Assembly: GCF_011927905.1 (NCBI RefSeq)
Contig: NZ_JAATJL010000001.1
Location: 62,001 to 126,000, forward strand
Source: Arthrobacter pigmenti
GTDB taxonomy: Bacteria > Actinomycetota > Actinomycetes > Actinomycetales > Micrococcaceae
DNA length: 64,000 nucleotides
Direction of reading: 5' to 3'
The notes beneath the pieces are model-generated. The model had not been told where the DNA came from, did not search any database, and saw only the letters and a program-made list of their open reading frames with translations. Positions 34,539 through 42,587 of the stretch are shown here, piece by piece; position 1 is the stretch's first letter; the number at the start of each line of letters is the position of its first letter. A program made the position numbers and the translations under genes.

Positions 34539-34641
34539 GATTCCGTGCGGGTTTGACGGGCCGGTTGACGCGAAAGGTCTGTGGAACCGGGGTTAGGCTG
34601 GTACAAACCCTGGTACACGGAGCTCAAACCCGCACGGAATC
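34539..34641. repeat. Dispersed intergenic element, type II copy 1 (103 bp)
   Basis: The outer arms GATTCCGTGCGGGTTTG (34539-34555) and CAAACCCGCACGGAATC (34625-34641) pair perfectly, and pairing extends four more bases outward. The A-T pair at arm position 11 of other copies is a G-C pair here. The core differs from type I: GAAAGGTCTGTG (34572-34583), GGTACAAA (34600-34607) and GGTACAC (34612-34618), each in the same register as in the copy at 53233-53335. Confidence 0.85.
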
Positions 34642-34735
34642 GTCCGGCAGGAAGGCCGGAGCCTGCACAGAATAGTCCGAGAGGAAGCCCCGACCCTGCA
34701 CGGAGTCGCCAATCAAGCCCGCCGGAAACCCGCAC
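34629..34735. repeat. Degenerate 33-bp tandem array growing out of the type II element
   Basis: The right arm of the element is the first of about three and a half direct repeats with a 33-34 bp period. CCCGCACGGAATC starts at 34629, CCTGCACAGAATA at 34662, CCTGCACGGAGTC at 34695 and CCCGCACC at 34729. The array runs up to the stop of the hydrolase gene at 34736. An open frame across it encodes an 11-residue repeat but is judged non-coding. Confidence 0.65.
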
Positions 34736-36040
34736 CTACAGCGGCGCAACCTCCGTGTGCATCAGATCCAGCGCGAGCGCTGCCGTCCAGCTGAAGTTGC
34801 GCGTGCCGTGCGGGGCTCCTGTCACTGGGTCCACGTACTCGGGGAAGTCGTGCGCGAGCGCCAGGGACTGGAGGTTCATCGCCAGCCGGTGCGCTTCGTC
34901 GTCGTGAGCTCCGTGGACGCGCAGGCCAAGGATCACCAGCCAGGTCATGTTGAACCAGGCCGGCCCACGCCAGTACTGAGCCGGTTCGAAGTCGCCCGCC
35001 CGCATGTCATAGCTCGGCACCATGTGCGGACTGCTGCCGAGAAAGCCCGGCCCCATGAGCGCCTCAAGCACCGCAGGCGCCTGCCCCAGGCCGGGCAGGA
35101 TCAACGGAATGATTCCGGAAATGGTGGCCTTCCGCACCAGGGACCCCGTGGTCACGTCCCGGGCCACGTAGAGCCCGAGATCGGCGTCGTACAGACTTTC
35201 AAGGGCGGACGTTAGCTCCTGCGCCCGCTGTTCATGGGAGATCGGAGAAAGCCCAAGGGAACGCGCAATGTCCGCCAGCGCCAGCTCGGACCGCGCCCAC
35301 AGCGCATTGAACGTGGGATCCTCGAGGACAAAGCTGTCCTCGCCCTCGAGGTCGTTGCAGCCGTGGTCGCGGTACTGCTCGGCGAGCCAGAAGTAGCGTC
35401 CGTACTCCTTGGTGCTCGGGCGCTCGCCGGCCCCTGCATGAGCCAGGTCCGGCCTGCGGATCACATGCTGCGGGGTGTCCGGAATCCTGGCCAGTGCCTC
35501 ATCCCAGAGCGGCGAGTTGTCCATGCCCGATTCCCACGGATGCACCACGCTCGCCAGCCCGTTGCCGCCGCGGTTCCGGCGCACCAGCAGGTATTCGTGC
35601 CAGGCGACCAGCCGGGGGTAAACCCGTGCCAGGAACCCGTTTCGCTCCGAAGCGTCGGGGTTGGTCCGGTGCACCTCCCACGCAGCCCAGGCATGGTTGG
35701 GCGGCTGGATGAGCCCGGTGGTCGGAACCAGGGGTGCTGCCGGGAGATCGTTCGACCGCCAGAAGGAGGCACCGGGAGAGTAGTCATCGTCACGGGTGAC
35801 GTCGTAGATGATCTGCGGCAGGCGCCCGTCCTCCCACTGCCCGTTGAGGATCGATTCCAGTTCCTGTTGCGCCCGATCAGCGTCGACGTGGCGCAGCCCG
35901 AGGGCGATGAACCCGGAGTCCCAGCTCCACTGATGCGGATAGAGACCGCTGGCGGGCAGCGTATGCGAACCCGCCCAGTTCCGTTTGAGCACCGAAACCG
36001 CGGCACTGGTGAGCGCGGCCGGATCAGGCAAGGCGGTCAT
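34736..36040 (-). CDS. MGH1-like glycoside hydrolase, six-hairpin fold
   Basis: This 434-aa protein has the (alpha/alpha)6-barrel signatures of the mannosylglycerate hydrolase/GH63-like group: HQWSWDSGFIALGL, QPPNHAWAAWEV, HPWESGMDNSPLWDEAL, YWRGPAWFNMTWL, and a C-terminal EYVDPVTGAPHGTRNFSWTA. The Asp after TrpSerTrp and the Glu near the end are candidate catalytic acids. No signal peptide is visible, so it acts inside the cell on imported sugar. It is last in the eight-gene operon and overlaps the GH36-like gene by four bases. A second, divergent MGH1-like gene lies in the same operon. Confidence 0.8.
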   Translation of the reverse strand: MTALPDPAALTSAAVSVLKRNWAGSHTLPASGLYPHQWSWDSGFIALGLRHVDADRAQQELESILNGQWEDGRLPQIIYDVTRDDDYSPGASFWRSNDLPAAPLVPTTGLIQPPNHAWAAWEVHRTNPDASERNGFLARVYPRLVAWHEYLLVRRNRGGNGLASVVHPWESGMDNSPLWDEALARIPDTPQHVIRRPDLAHAGAGERPSTKEYGRYFWLAEQYRDHGCNDLEGEDSFVLEDPTFNALWARSELALADIARSLGLSPISHEQRAQELTSALESLYDADLGLYVARDVTTGSLVRKATISGIIPLILPGLGQAPAVLEALMGPGFLGSSPHMVPSYDMRAGDFEPAQYWRGPAWFNMTWLVILGLRVHGAHDDEAHRLAMNLQSLALAHDFPEYVDPVTGAPHGTRNFSWTAALALDLMHTEVAPL

Positions 36041-37365
36041 GACACTCCATTCAGGGGTTGGGAGAACGCGGGAAACGGGATGGCCGGGGGAACGTTGGCG
36101 AGGACGCGGCGGGTGGTTTCCAGCCCCCAGTCATCCAGTTCCGAAATCCGGTCCGATGCCGAGCGGAGCCCGCCAAACTGCTCGACGACGGCGGCCCACG
36201 GCTCGCGGAGTGCGAAGCCCGGGCGCGCAACGAGGCAGTCCGGGTCATTCGCCCAGAACCGTCCGTGCTGCCAGGCCCTTGCCGTGGTGCCCATGGCGCC
36301 GCGCAGTTCGCCGTTGGCGTCCTGTGCGTGCTCGTGGAAGGTGTCCGGTGAGACGCGCATCCCGTCGAGCAGGCCAACGCTGGGGAGGATCGGCGCACCG
36401 CAGCCCACCAGGTAGGTCTCCGCTCCGACGGCGTCGCGGATCAGTTCGAGGCCGGAACGGTAGGCTTCGACGGCGCTGACGTCGTCGTCGTACCTGGTAC
36501 CGGGAAGCGCGCCGCTGTAGAGGAAATCCAACTTGAAGTAGTCGAACCCGGCCTCGTGCAGGGTGCGGAAGGTGTGCCACAGATAGTCCCGCAGGTCCGG
36601 GTGCGTCAGGTCCAGGCCGAGGAGGTCCTGGCCCCAGTTCTCGCCGGCGGGTCCCATGAGCCAGTCCGGATGCTGCGCGGCCAGCTCTGTGCCGGAGCCG
36701 GCCATAAAGGGAGCGAGCCAGATACCGGCACGCCGGCCCGACTCCTGGATGCGCTCCGTCAGCTTCGGCAGCGAAGGGAACTTGGAGCCCAGCGGAGTCC
36801 AGTCGCCCACGCCGGCCTCCCACCCGTCGTCGAGCTGGATGACATCGACGGGTAGCTCAAGCTCATCGACAGCCGCAAGGTTCTCGAGGATGTCCTGTTC
36901 GGTAACGGCCTCGAAGTAGCGGTACCAGCTGCACCACACAGAAGGTGGGGTCTTCAGCGGCGTAACCTCCGCCGTGGCCGCGTACTGATCGCCGAACCGG
37001 GCGAGGCCGGAGGCCAAATCGGGTGCCTCGAATGACACAACCGGGCCGTCGGCGCTGATCCGCAGGGTTTCGCCGTCGAGCTCGGCCCGGATCGAGGGCA
37101 CCTCTCCGACAGCCGGCGCCCCGTAGACCCGGACCGGGCCGCCGTCGCCCGGCAAAACGGCCAGCAGCCCCTCGGCATGGAAGCCCGACGCCGGCTGCTC
37201 CACCCCGGGGCGGAACCGCATCCGGTGCCGCAGCATCGACTCGGGACGCCGCGAGGTTTCGGTGACCCCATAGGTAGTGGTGGGGCTCCAACTCTGCCAG
37301 CCCTCCTCATAAACACGTCCGCGTTCCGGCGAGACGGTTAGCTCCTCAACGGTTTGATACCTCAT
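36037..37365 (-). CDS. GH36-like alpha-galactosidase/glycosidase
   Basis: The 442-aa enzyme has the clan GH-D barrel: CSWYRYFEAVTEQDILENL, QLDDGWEAGVGDW, GIWLAPFMAG, and the nucleophile strand FDYFKLDFLYSGA with Asp as nucleophile. A later GMRVSPDTFHEHAQD supplies the acid/base region. An N-terminal beta-domain of about 120 residues (EEGWQSWSPTTTYG) precedes it. It is shorter than canonical GH36 enzymes, which are about 700 residues, and has no signal peptide. It probably removes an alpha-linked galactose or similar residue from the sugar imported by the operon's transporter. Confidence 0.82.
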   Translation of the reverse strand: MRYQTVEELTVSPERGRVYEEGWQSWSPTTTYGVTETSRRPESMLRHRMRFRPGVEQPASGFHAEGLLAVLPGDGGPVRVYGAPAVGEVPSIRAELDGETLRISADGPVVSFEAPDLASGLARFGDQYAATAEVTPLKTPPSVWCSWYRYFEAVTEQDILENLAAVDELELPVDVIQLDDGWEAGVGDWTPLGSKFPSLPKLTERIQESGRRAGIWLAPFMAGSGTELAAQHPDWLMGPAGENWGQDLLGLDLTHPDLRDYLWHTFRTLHEAGFDYFKLDFLYSGALPGTRYDDDVSAVEAYRSGLELIRDAVGAETYLVGCGAPILPSVGLLDGMRVSPDTFHEHAQDANGELRGAMGTTARAWQHGRFWANDPDCLVARPGFALREPWAAVVEQFGGLRSASDRISELDDWGLETTRRVLANVPPAIPFPAFSQPLNGVS

Positions 37366-37380
37366 TGATGCTTCTTCCGG

Positions 37381-38430
37381 TCAGAGTTTCAGGGATGCAG
37401 GCTGCGGCTCGCCGCCGTTGCCGGCGGAGTCGAACGCGGCCAGCATCAGTTCAAGCGAGCCGACGTTGTGCGCGGCGCTGTTGTAGGGCTGTCGATCCTC
37501 GGCAATGGCGCACATCAGCTCTCCCATGGCGCCCGCGAAGCCGTCGACAAACCACTGCCCCTCGAGCGCGTACTGCGTTGCGACGGAGTCCCGTTCCAGC
37601 TCCAACTGGTCCGGGCCGCCGAGCACGCTGCCGCGGATGGTGCCTTCCGTTCCGTGGATCCAGAAGGGACAGGACGGCTTCTTCGTCAACACGTTCCCGA
37701 CGACGCGCAACAAGGCATGCGCACCGTCCGTGCAGCCAACCTGGATGGAGGCGGACCACGGATTCTTCGCCGTGGAAGGCTGCCCCGGAACACGCGAATC
37801 AACCGCCTGCACGGAGCGCACCTTCTTGCCCTCAAGCCAGCACCGGGTGATGTCGATCCAGTGCACCAGGTAGTCCGAGATGAGCATGTGCGGCACGTCG
37901 TCGAAGTGCGTCCCGGCGATCGGCGGCAGCGGCTTGTCATGCAGGTGGGTCACGCCGACAACGTCGCCAATGGCGCCGTCCTCCACCAGCAGCGTCGCAA
38001 GACGCCAGGCCGGGGCCCAGCGCGCGTTCTGGTTCACTGCGATCCGGACCCCGCGCCGCTCAGCCTCAGCAAGGATGGGCGCCAGTCCGTCAAGGTCGGT
38101 GGTGAGCGGCTTCTGCGCGAGGACGTGCTTGCCGGCCGATACGGCGGCGGAGAGCCACTTGAGACGGTCCTCCGGCGGCATCGCCAGGTCCACAATGCCT
38201 ACGTCGGGGTCGGACAGCAGCTCCTCGGGCGAACTGTAGACGCGTTGGACCGAAGGAAAGCGCTCCGTGATGCCCGCCGTCGTCGGCGTCCTGCTCCAGA
38301 CTCCGGCGATGTCCAGGCCGTACTTCTCGTACGAAGGCAGGTGCGCGGTCTGGGCGATGGCACCGCAGCCGAGGATTCCGATGGCGGGTTTTGGTCCATC
38401 CGGGAACTGTGGGCGGTAGTCGGGGATCAA
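37381..38430 (-). CDS. Gfo/Idh/MocA-family oxidoreductase
   Basis: The 349-aa protein has an N-terminal Rossmann domain with IGILGCGAIAQTAHLPSY and the nicotinamide-site lysine in LAQKPLTTD (Lys107; Gln replaces the usual Glu of EKP). A C-terminal alpha/beta domain contains the substrate-facing HMLISDYLVHWIDITR stretch. Such enzymes oxidise or reduce sugar hydroxyls, including 3-keto-glycoside chemistry. It is in an operon with a second dehydrogenase and three hydrolases, hinting that the substrate is oxidised as well as hydrolysed. Confidence 0.88.
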   Translation of the reverse strand: MIPDYRPQFPDGPKPAIGILGCGAIAQTAHLPSYEKYGLDIAGVWSRTPTTAGITERFPSVQRVYSSPEELLSDPDVGIVDLAMPPEDRLKWLSAAVSAGKHVLAQKPLTTDLDGLAPILAEAERRGVRIAVNQNARWAPAWRLATLLVEDGAIGDVVGVTHLHDKPLPPIAGTHFDDVPHMLISDYLVHWIDITRCWLEGKKVRSVQAVDSRVPGQPSTAKNPWSASIQVGCTDGAHALLRVVGNVLTKKPSCPFWIHGTEGTIRGSVLGGPDQLELERDSVATQYALEGQWFVDGFAGAMGELMCAIAEDRQPYNSAAHNVGSLELMLAAFDSAGNGGEPQPASLKL

Positions 38431-39593
38431 GGTGCTGACCTGTCCATGGCGAGGACGAGGCCGGTCCAGGACTGCGGGATTGCGCCAAGCCCTTCGCCGG
38501 TTTCCGGGTTCCAGTACTCGGCCCAGCCGCTGGTCCGCGCAGCGCGCAGGGTGCGTTCGGCGAGGCGGTCGGCGTTTTCAAAACGTTCCCACCGGAGCTC
38601 CGCGAGCCAGAAGAGGTAGCTCAGCGGTGGCCAGGCGGTGCCGCGCCAGTACGTCCCGGGATCGTAGGACGGATGGGTGCGCGCCACGTTGGTTGGCCCA
38701 TAGTCGCTGCCGAACCGGGCCGGATCCTCCAGCTGGTTCAGCGCGGCTTCGGCCTTGGCGCGGTCCGCCGTGACGAGGGCGCCCATGACGCCGTCGCTGG
38801 TCGGAATCCGCGTGGACGGTCCACCCCCGACGACGGCGCGATCCGACCACAGTCGCTCCTCCTCGTCCCACAGGAGCTCGTCCATGGTGGCGCCCAGAAG
38901 CCGTGCGCGCTCCGTCAGCTGCTCGTCGCCGAGGGCCGTTCCGAGCTCGGCCAGGTTGAACGCGACGTAGGCGTTGAAGCTCGCCGGGCAGGTGACGAAC
39001 GTCGAGGACCAGCGCGCGGCGCCGTCGTCGGCGAAAGAGAGATCCTGCATCCGGTCCTTGTTCCACGCGGTGCGCGCGGGCCGGCTGTAGTTTTCGGGCG
39101 TCCGTCCGGGCGCACCCCAATCATCCCAGCGCGGCGAGTGGTCGTTGCCGCCCTCCCACGGGTGGACGATGTAGATCAGGCCGTCCTCGGTGCGGCGGTG
39201 CTCCCACAGCCAGTCAAGGCCCTTCCGCGCCCGGGCGAGCGTGTCCGACGACGGCGCCAGCCCACGTTCCAGCAGCACCTTCACCGCATGGCCGAACATC
39301 GGCGGTTGGGTGAGCGACGACGACGCCGGCAACGGCCCCAGCCAGGTATCGGCGGGTTCGCCGCCGTACCGCATATGGGGAATCATGCCCTCGGGAAGTT
39401 GGGCGTCCAGCACTGCATTCAATTCAACGACGGCGCGTTTGTCTCCGAGCGTGCCCCAGATGATCGCGTGGAAGCACGAATCCCAGAGCCAGAGATGCGG
39501 GTAGATGTTGGGGTTGGGAACGGACCATCCGCGGCCCTCATCCCAGTGCGCTTCCAGCAGGTTCCGGACCTGGCTTGTCAGCTCCCCGCTCAC
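38427..39593 (-). CDS. Second MGH1-like glycoside hydrolase
   Basis: A 388-aa (alpha/alpha)6 hydrolase related to the product at 34736-36040: HLWLWDSCFHAIIWG, QPPMFGHAVKVLLERG, HPWEGGNDHSPRWDDW, YWRGTAWPPLSYLFW and EYWNPETGEGLGAIPQSWTG. GTG 39593 is used as the start because it overlaps the dehydrogenase stop (GTGA) and fits the protein's first conserved helix; a longer frame would enter that gene. It is intracellular. Two MGH1-like enzymes in one operon suggest two related linkages or successive trimming. Confidence 0.8.
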   Translation of the reverse strand: MSGELTSQVRNLLEAHWDEGRGWSVPNPNIYPHLWLWDSCFHAIIWGTLGDKRAVVELNAVLDAQLPEGMIPHMRYGGEPADTWLGPLPASSSLTQPPMFGHAVKVLLERGLAPSSDTLARARKGLDWLWEHRRTEDGLIYIVHPWEGGNDHSPRWDDWGAPGRTPENYSRPARTAWNKDRMQDLSFADDGAARWSSTFVTCPASFNAYVAFNLAELGTALGDEQLTERARLLGATMDELLWDEEERLWSDRAVVGGGPSTRIPTSDGVMGALVTADRAKAEAALNQLEDPARFGSDYGPTNVARTHPSYDPGTYWRGTAWPPLSYLFWLAELRWERFENADRLAERTLRAARTSGWAEYWNPETGEGLGAIPQSWTGLVLAMDRSAP

Positions 39594-40645
39594 AGTGCCG
39601 GCGCTCCCTCGAAGCGCAGCACGGTCTGCAGCGTCTCCGGTGCGCCCTCGTCCAGCCGGCGGAACGCCTTGCCCACCTCGTGCGCATCCACGATGTCGGA
39701 AATCAACGGCGCGACGTCGACGGCGCCTGCCGCCAGTTGCCCCATGAACACCGTGGCCAGCCGGGCCGGTGTCCAACGCGTGCCGAGGCCCGCCGGGGTG
39801 CCGCCGATCTGGCTTGCAATGATCTGGACCCGGTTGTGGTGGAATTCCTCGCCCAGGGAAAGGTGTTCCCCGCCGCCCTGGTAGAAACCGGCGGCGATCA
39901 CGCGGCCGTCCGCACCCACGGACCGCACTGCCTCGTGCAGGGCGCGGTAGTTCCCACTGAGTTCGATCGCGACGTCGACGCCCAGGTGCTCCGTCAGCTC
40001 GCGGATCCGTTGGCCGGCGCCACCCGGCACGGTGGCGGCAACGACGTCGTGCGCTCCCATCTTCAATGCAAGGTTGCGCCGCGCTTCAAAGCCGTCGACG
40101 GCGATAACGCGCGCACCGCTGAGATCTGCCAGGCGGGTGGCCAGCAGACCGATCACACCCTGCCCGTACACGGCGACGTCCTCACCCAGGTGGAGGTTGG
40201 CGCCCAGCACTGCGTTCAGCGCGATAGCACCAACCCGGGCGAAAATTCCGTGCAGCGGGTCGGTGCCGTCCGGCACCTGCTTGCCGGCAACCGCCTCCGC
40301 GGGGAGGACGGCCTCACTGCGGTGACCCCAGATCCCGTAGACGACGTCGCCGACAGCCAGCCCGACGACGTCGTCCGCCACCTCGATCACCTCGCCGACT
40401 TCCGAATACCCCCAACCGACCACCGGATAGCTGAACGCGGGCGCGCCCTCGGTGAACAGGCGCTGGGCAACGTCCCAGCTCTTGGATAGGTAGGGGTTGG
40501 AGCCGCGGTAGGCGGTTAGCTCGGTCCCGGCGGAAATGCCGGAGTACCAGGTGCGGATGCGCACCGACCCGCCAGTGAGCGGCTGCTGGTCGCACTGGAC
40601 CAACTCAACCGATCTGGGCGCGGAGAACTGCACGATGTGGGGCAT
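39590..40645 (-). CDS. Medium-chain dehydrogenase, zinc alcohol dehydrogenase-like
   Basis: The 351-aa MDR protein has a GroES-like N-terminal half (WYSGISAGTELTAYRGSNPY) and a Rossmann domain with VAVYGQGVIGLLATRLADL. The usual catalytic Cys and the four structural cysteines are missing. This matches a subgroup of MDR sugar dehydrogenases with few zinc ligands; His and Glu in the EFHHN and GHRSEA regions could contribute. It sits between the transporter genes and the hydrolases. It could oxidise the imported sugar or polyol. The substrate is unknown. Confidence 0.82.
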   Translation of the reverse strand: MPHIVQFSAPRSVELVQCDQQPLTGGSVRIRTWYSGISAGTELTAYRGSNPYLSKSWDVAQRLFTEGAPAFSYPVVGWGYSEVGEVIEVADDVVGLAVGDVVYGIWGHRSEAVLPAEAVAGKQVPDGTDPLHGIFARVGAIALNAVLGANLHLGEDVAVYGQGVIGLLATRLADLSGARVIAVDGFEARRNLALKMGAHDVVAATVPGGAGQRIRELTEHLGVDVAIELSGNYRALHEAVRSVGADGRVIAAGFYQGGGEHLSLGEEFHHNRVQIIASQIGGTPAGLGTRWTPARLATVFMGQLAAGAVDVAPLISDIVDAHEVGKAFRRLDEGAPETLQTVLRFEGAPAL

Positions 40646-40659
40646 GTCTTCTTTCTGGT

Positions 40660-41583
40660 TTAACCCTTCTCCGCGCCCGCCGTGAGCCCCTCGGTGAGGA
40701 GCCGTTCAGCCGCGAAGAAGATGATGATGATGGGCAGTGTGAGGATCACTGAACCGGCCATCAGGATGGTGGTGGGTATTTCGATGCTTCCGGCAAGCTG
40801 CGAGAGTCCCAGCGAAACGGTCCAGTTCTCCCGCGATTCGACGAGGAACAGCAGGGCGAACAGGAACTCGTTCCACGCGATCATGAAGATGTACAGCGCG
40901 TTGGAGATGATCGCGGGCATGGCCAGCGGCAGGCTGATGCGGCGCATGATCGTCAGGCGGCTTGCGCCGTCGATCGCTGCGGCTTCTTCGAGGCTGGTGG
41001 GGATGGTCTCGAAGTAGTTCCGCAGCATGTAGATACTGACCGGCACCACCTGCGCCACATAAACCAGCAACAGTCCGAAAAGCTCGCCGCGCAACCCGAT
41101 CCGCGTAAAGAACACGAAGAGCGGGATGGCCAGCAGGATGCTCGGGAACAGGTAGACGGCGAGGAACAGGCCGCTGATCTTCCGCCGCCCGAAGAACTCC
41201 AGGCGGCTGATCGCATACGCACCGGGGACGGCCAGCAGCAGCGTGACGAGGACCGTCCCCAGTGCCACGAGCGCACTGTTGCGCATGAAGATCAGGAAGC
41301 CCTGCCCGCCGTCCGACGGCGATTGCAGCACTGAGGCGTACGTATCGAAGCTGAACTCGCTGAAGGATACCCAGAGGGCTCCCGGGTCCTGCAGCAGGCT
41401 CGAGATCGGCCGGACGGAGAGGATGATCATGTAATAGAAGGGGAACAGCGTCGCGATCAGGATCAGCGCAATGACAATCCACCGCAGCCAACCCAGGATG
41501 AGTATCTCCACTCGGTCCCGCGACCATGGGCGGCTGGCCGCTACGGCCTTGCGTTCCCTGCGTGATTGAACGTCGGTCGACAT
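40660..41583 (-). CDS. Carbohydrate ABC importer, MalG-type permease
   Basis: The 307-aa protein has six membrane segments and the EAA coupling loop EEAAAIDGASRLTIMRRISL, ending with LTEGLTAGAEKG, the hallmark C-terminus of CUT1 family MalG-like subunits. It pairs with the permease encoded immediately upstream (one-base overlap). No ATPase gene is in the operon, so a shared MsmK-like ATPase encoded elsewhere is expected, as is typical for actinobacteria. Confidence 0.93.
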   Translation of the reverse strand: MSTDVQSRRERKAVAASRPWSRDRVEILILGWLRWIVIALILIATLFPFYYMIILSVRPISSLLQDPGALWVSFSEFSFDTYASVLQSPSDGGQGFLIFMRNSALVALGTVLVTLLLAVPGAYAISRLEFFGRRKISGLFLAVYLFPSILLAIPLFVFFTRIGLRGELFGLLLVYVAQVVPVSIYMLRNYFETIPTSLEEAAAIDGASRLTIMRRISLPLAMPAIISNALYIFMIAWNEFLFALLFLVESRENWTVSLGLSQLAGSIEIPTTILMAGSVILTLPIIIIFFAAERLLTEGLTAGAEKG

Positions 41584-42587
41584 CAGCTCACCTCCTCTTT
41601 CTTGGCGAAGAACTTCAGGTAGATACCGACAAGGACCGCGAGGATCACCGCGAGAACCAGGGCCTGTGCTGAGGCTGCGCCGATGTCACCGCGTGCGGTC
41701 AGGAAGTTGTAGACGCGCACCGCCACGACCTCGGTGCCGGCGCCGCCGCCGGTCAGCAGGTAAATGTCATCGAAGCTGTTGAAGGTCCAGATGAATCGCA
41801 GCACCGAGAGCACGGCGATGGTCGGCAGCAACTGCGGGAGCAGGATGTGCCTGAAGCGCTGGGTGGGGGTTGCGCCGTCGACCCTCGCCGCCTCATCCAG
41901 GCTTCCCGGAACCGCCTGGAGGCGGGCGGTGAGGAAGAGGAACGCGAAGGGGAACGAGCGCCAGGCTTCGAAGGCAATGACCGTCAGCAGCGCCGTCGGG
42001 ACCGTGAAGCTGAGTCCGAGGAAGGACACTTCACGCTGCCGTTCGCTCAGGAACGGGATCGCCTGGTCCCACCCCAGGTACTGGGTGCCCCAGTGGTTGA
42101 CGATGCCGAACTGCGGGTTGAGCATGGTGGTCCACACGAACGTCACGGCGACAATCGGGGCAACATACGGAATGAGGGTTGCTGCCCGTACGAAGGTCCT
42201 GCCCTTGAAGGGTTTGCGCAGCGCGAGGGCGGCGATGAGGCCGAAGAGGATCGCCAGGCCGGTGCCTGCGACTGAGTAGACCAGCGTGGTGATCAGCGCC
42301 TCGATGAACCCGGGTGAGGAGAACACCTCCGTGAAGTTCGAGATGGTGTAGTTTCCCAGCACCCCCGCAGTGCGGAGGTTGAGCAGGCGGATCTGCTGGA
42401 AGGCGAGCATGATCGTCCACAGGATCGGCAGCACGATCATGACGATCACGATGATCAGCGTGGGCGAAATCAGCGCGAACCCGGCGCGCTGCTCCGCCTT
42501 TGCCATCGACGAACGTTTTCCCCGGGTGCGAGGCACCGGCGCGCTGCTCCGCGCCGGTGCCTCGTCGTTCTTGCGGGTGGTGCTCAC
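41583..42587 (-). CDS. Carbohydrate ABC importer, MalF-type permease
   Basis: The 334-aa protein has a charged cytoplasmic N-terminus (PRTRGKRSSMAKAEQRAGFA) and six membrane segments. The EAA loop is DEAARVDGATPTQRFRHILL. It belongs to the CUT1 subfamily that imports oligosaccharides or polyols. It overlaps the binding-protein gene by four bases and the MalG-type gene by one, so the three are translationally coupled. Confidence 0.93.
   Translation of the reverse strand: MSTTRKNDEAPARSSAPVPRTRGKRSSMAKAEQRAGFALISPTLIIVIVMIVLPILWTIMLAFQQIRLLNLRTAGVLGNYTISNFTEVFSSPGFIEALITTLVYSVAGTGLAILFGLIAALALRKPFKGRTFVRAATLIPYVAPIVAVTFVWTTMLNPQFGIVNHWGTQYLGWDQAIPFLSERQREVSFLGLSFTVPTALLTVIAFEAWRSFPFAFLFLTARLQAVPGSLDEAARVDGATPTQRFRHILLPQLLPTIAVLSVLRFIWTFNSFDDIYLLTGGGAGTEVVAVRVYNFLTARGDIGAASAQALVLAVILAVLVGIYLKFFAKKEEVS

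Noticed and set aside
34487..34735. Leftward open frame encoding an 11-residue repeat (RAGSGLP type)
   Set aside because: The repeat is simply the 33-bp tandem DNA array read in frame; no ribosome site and no independent coding signal.
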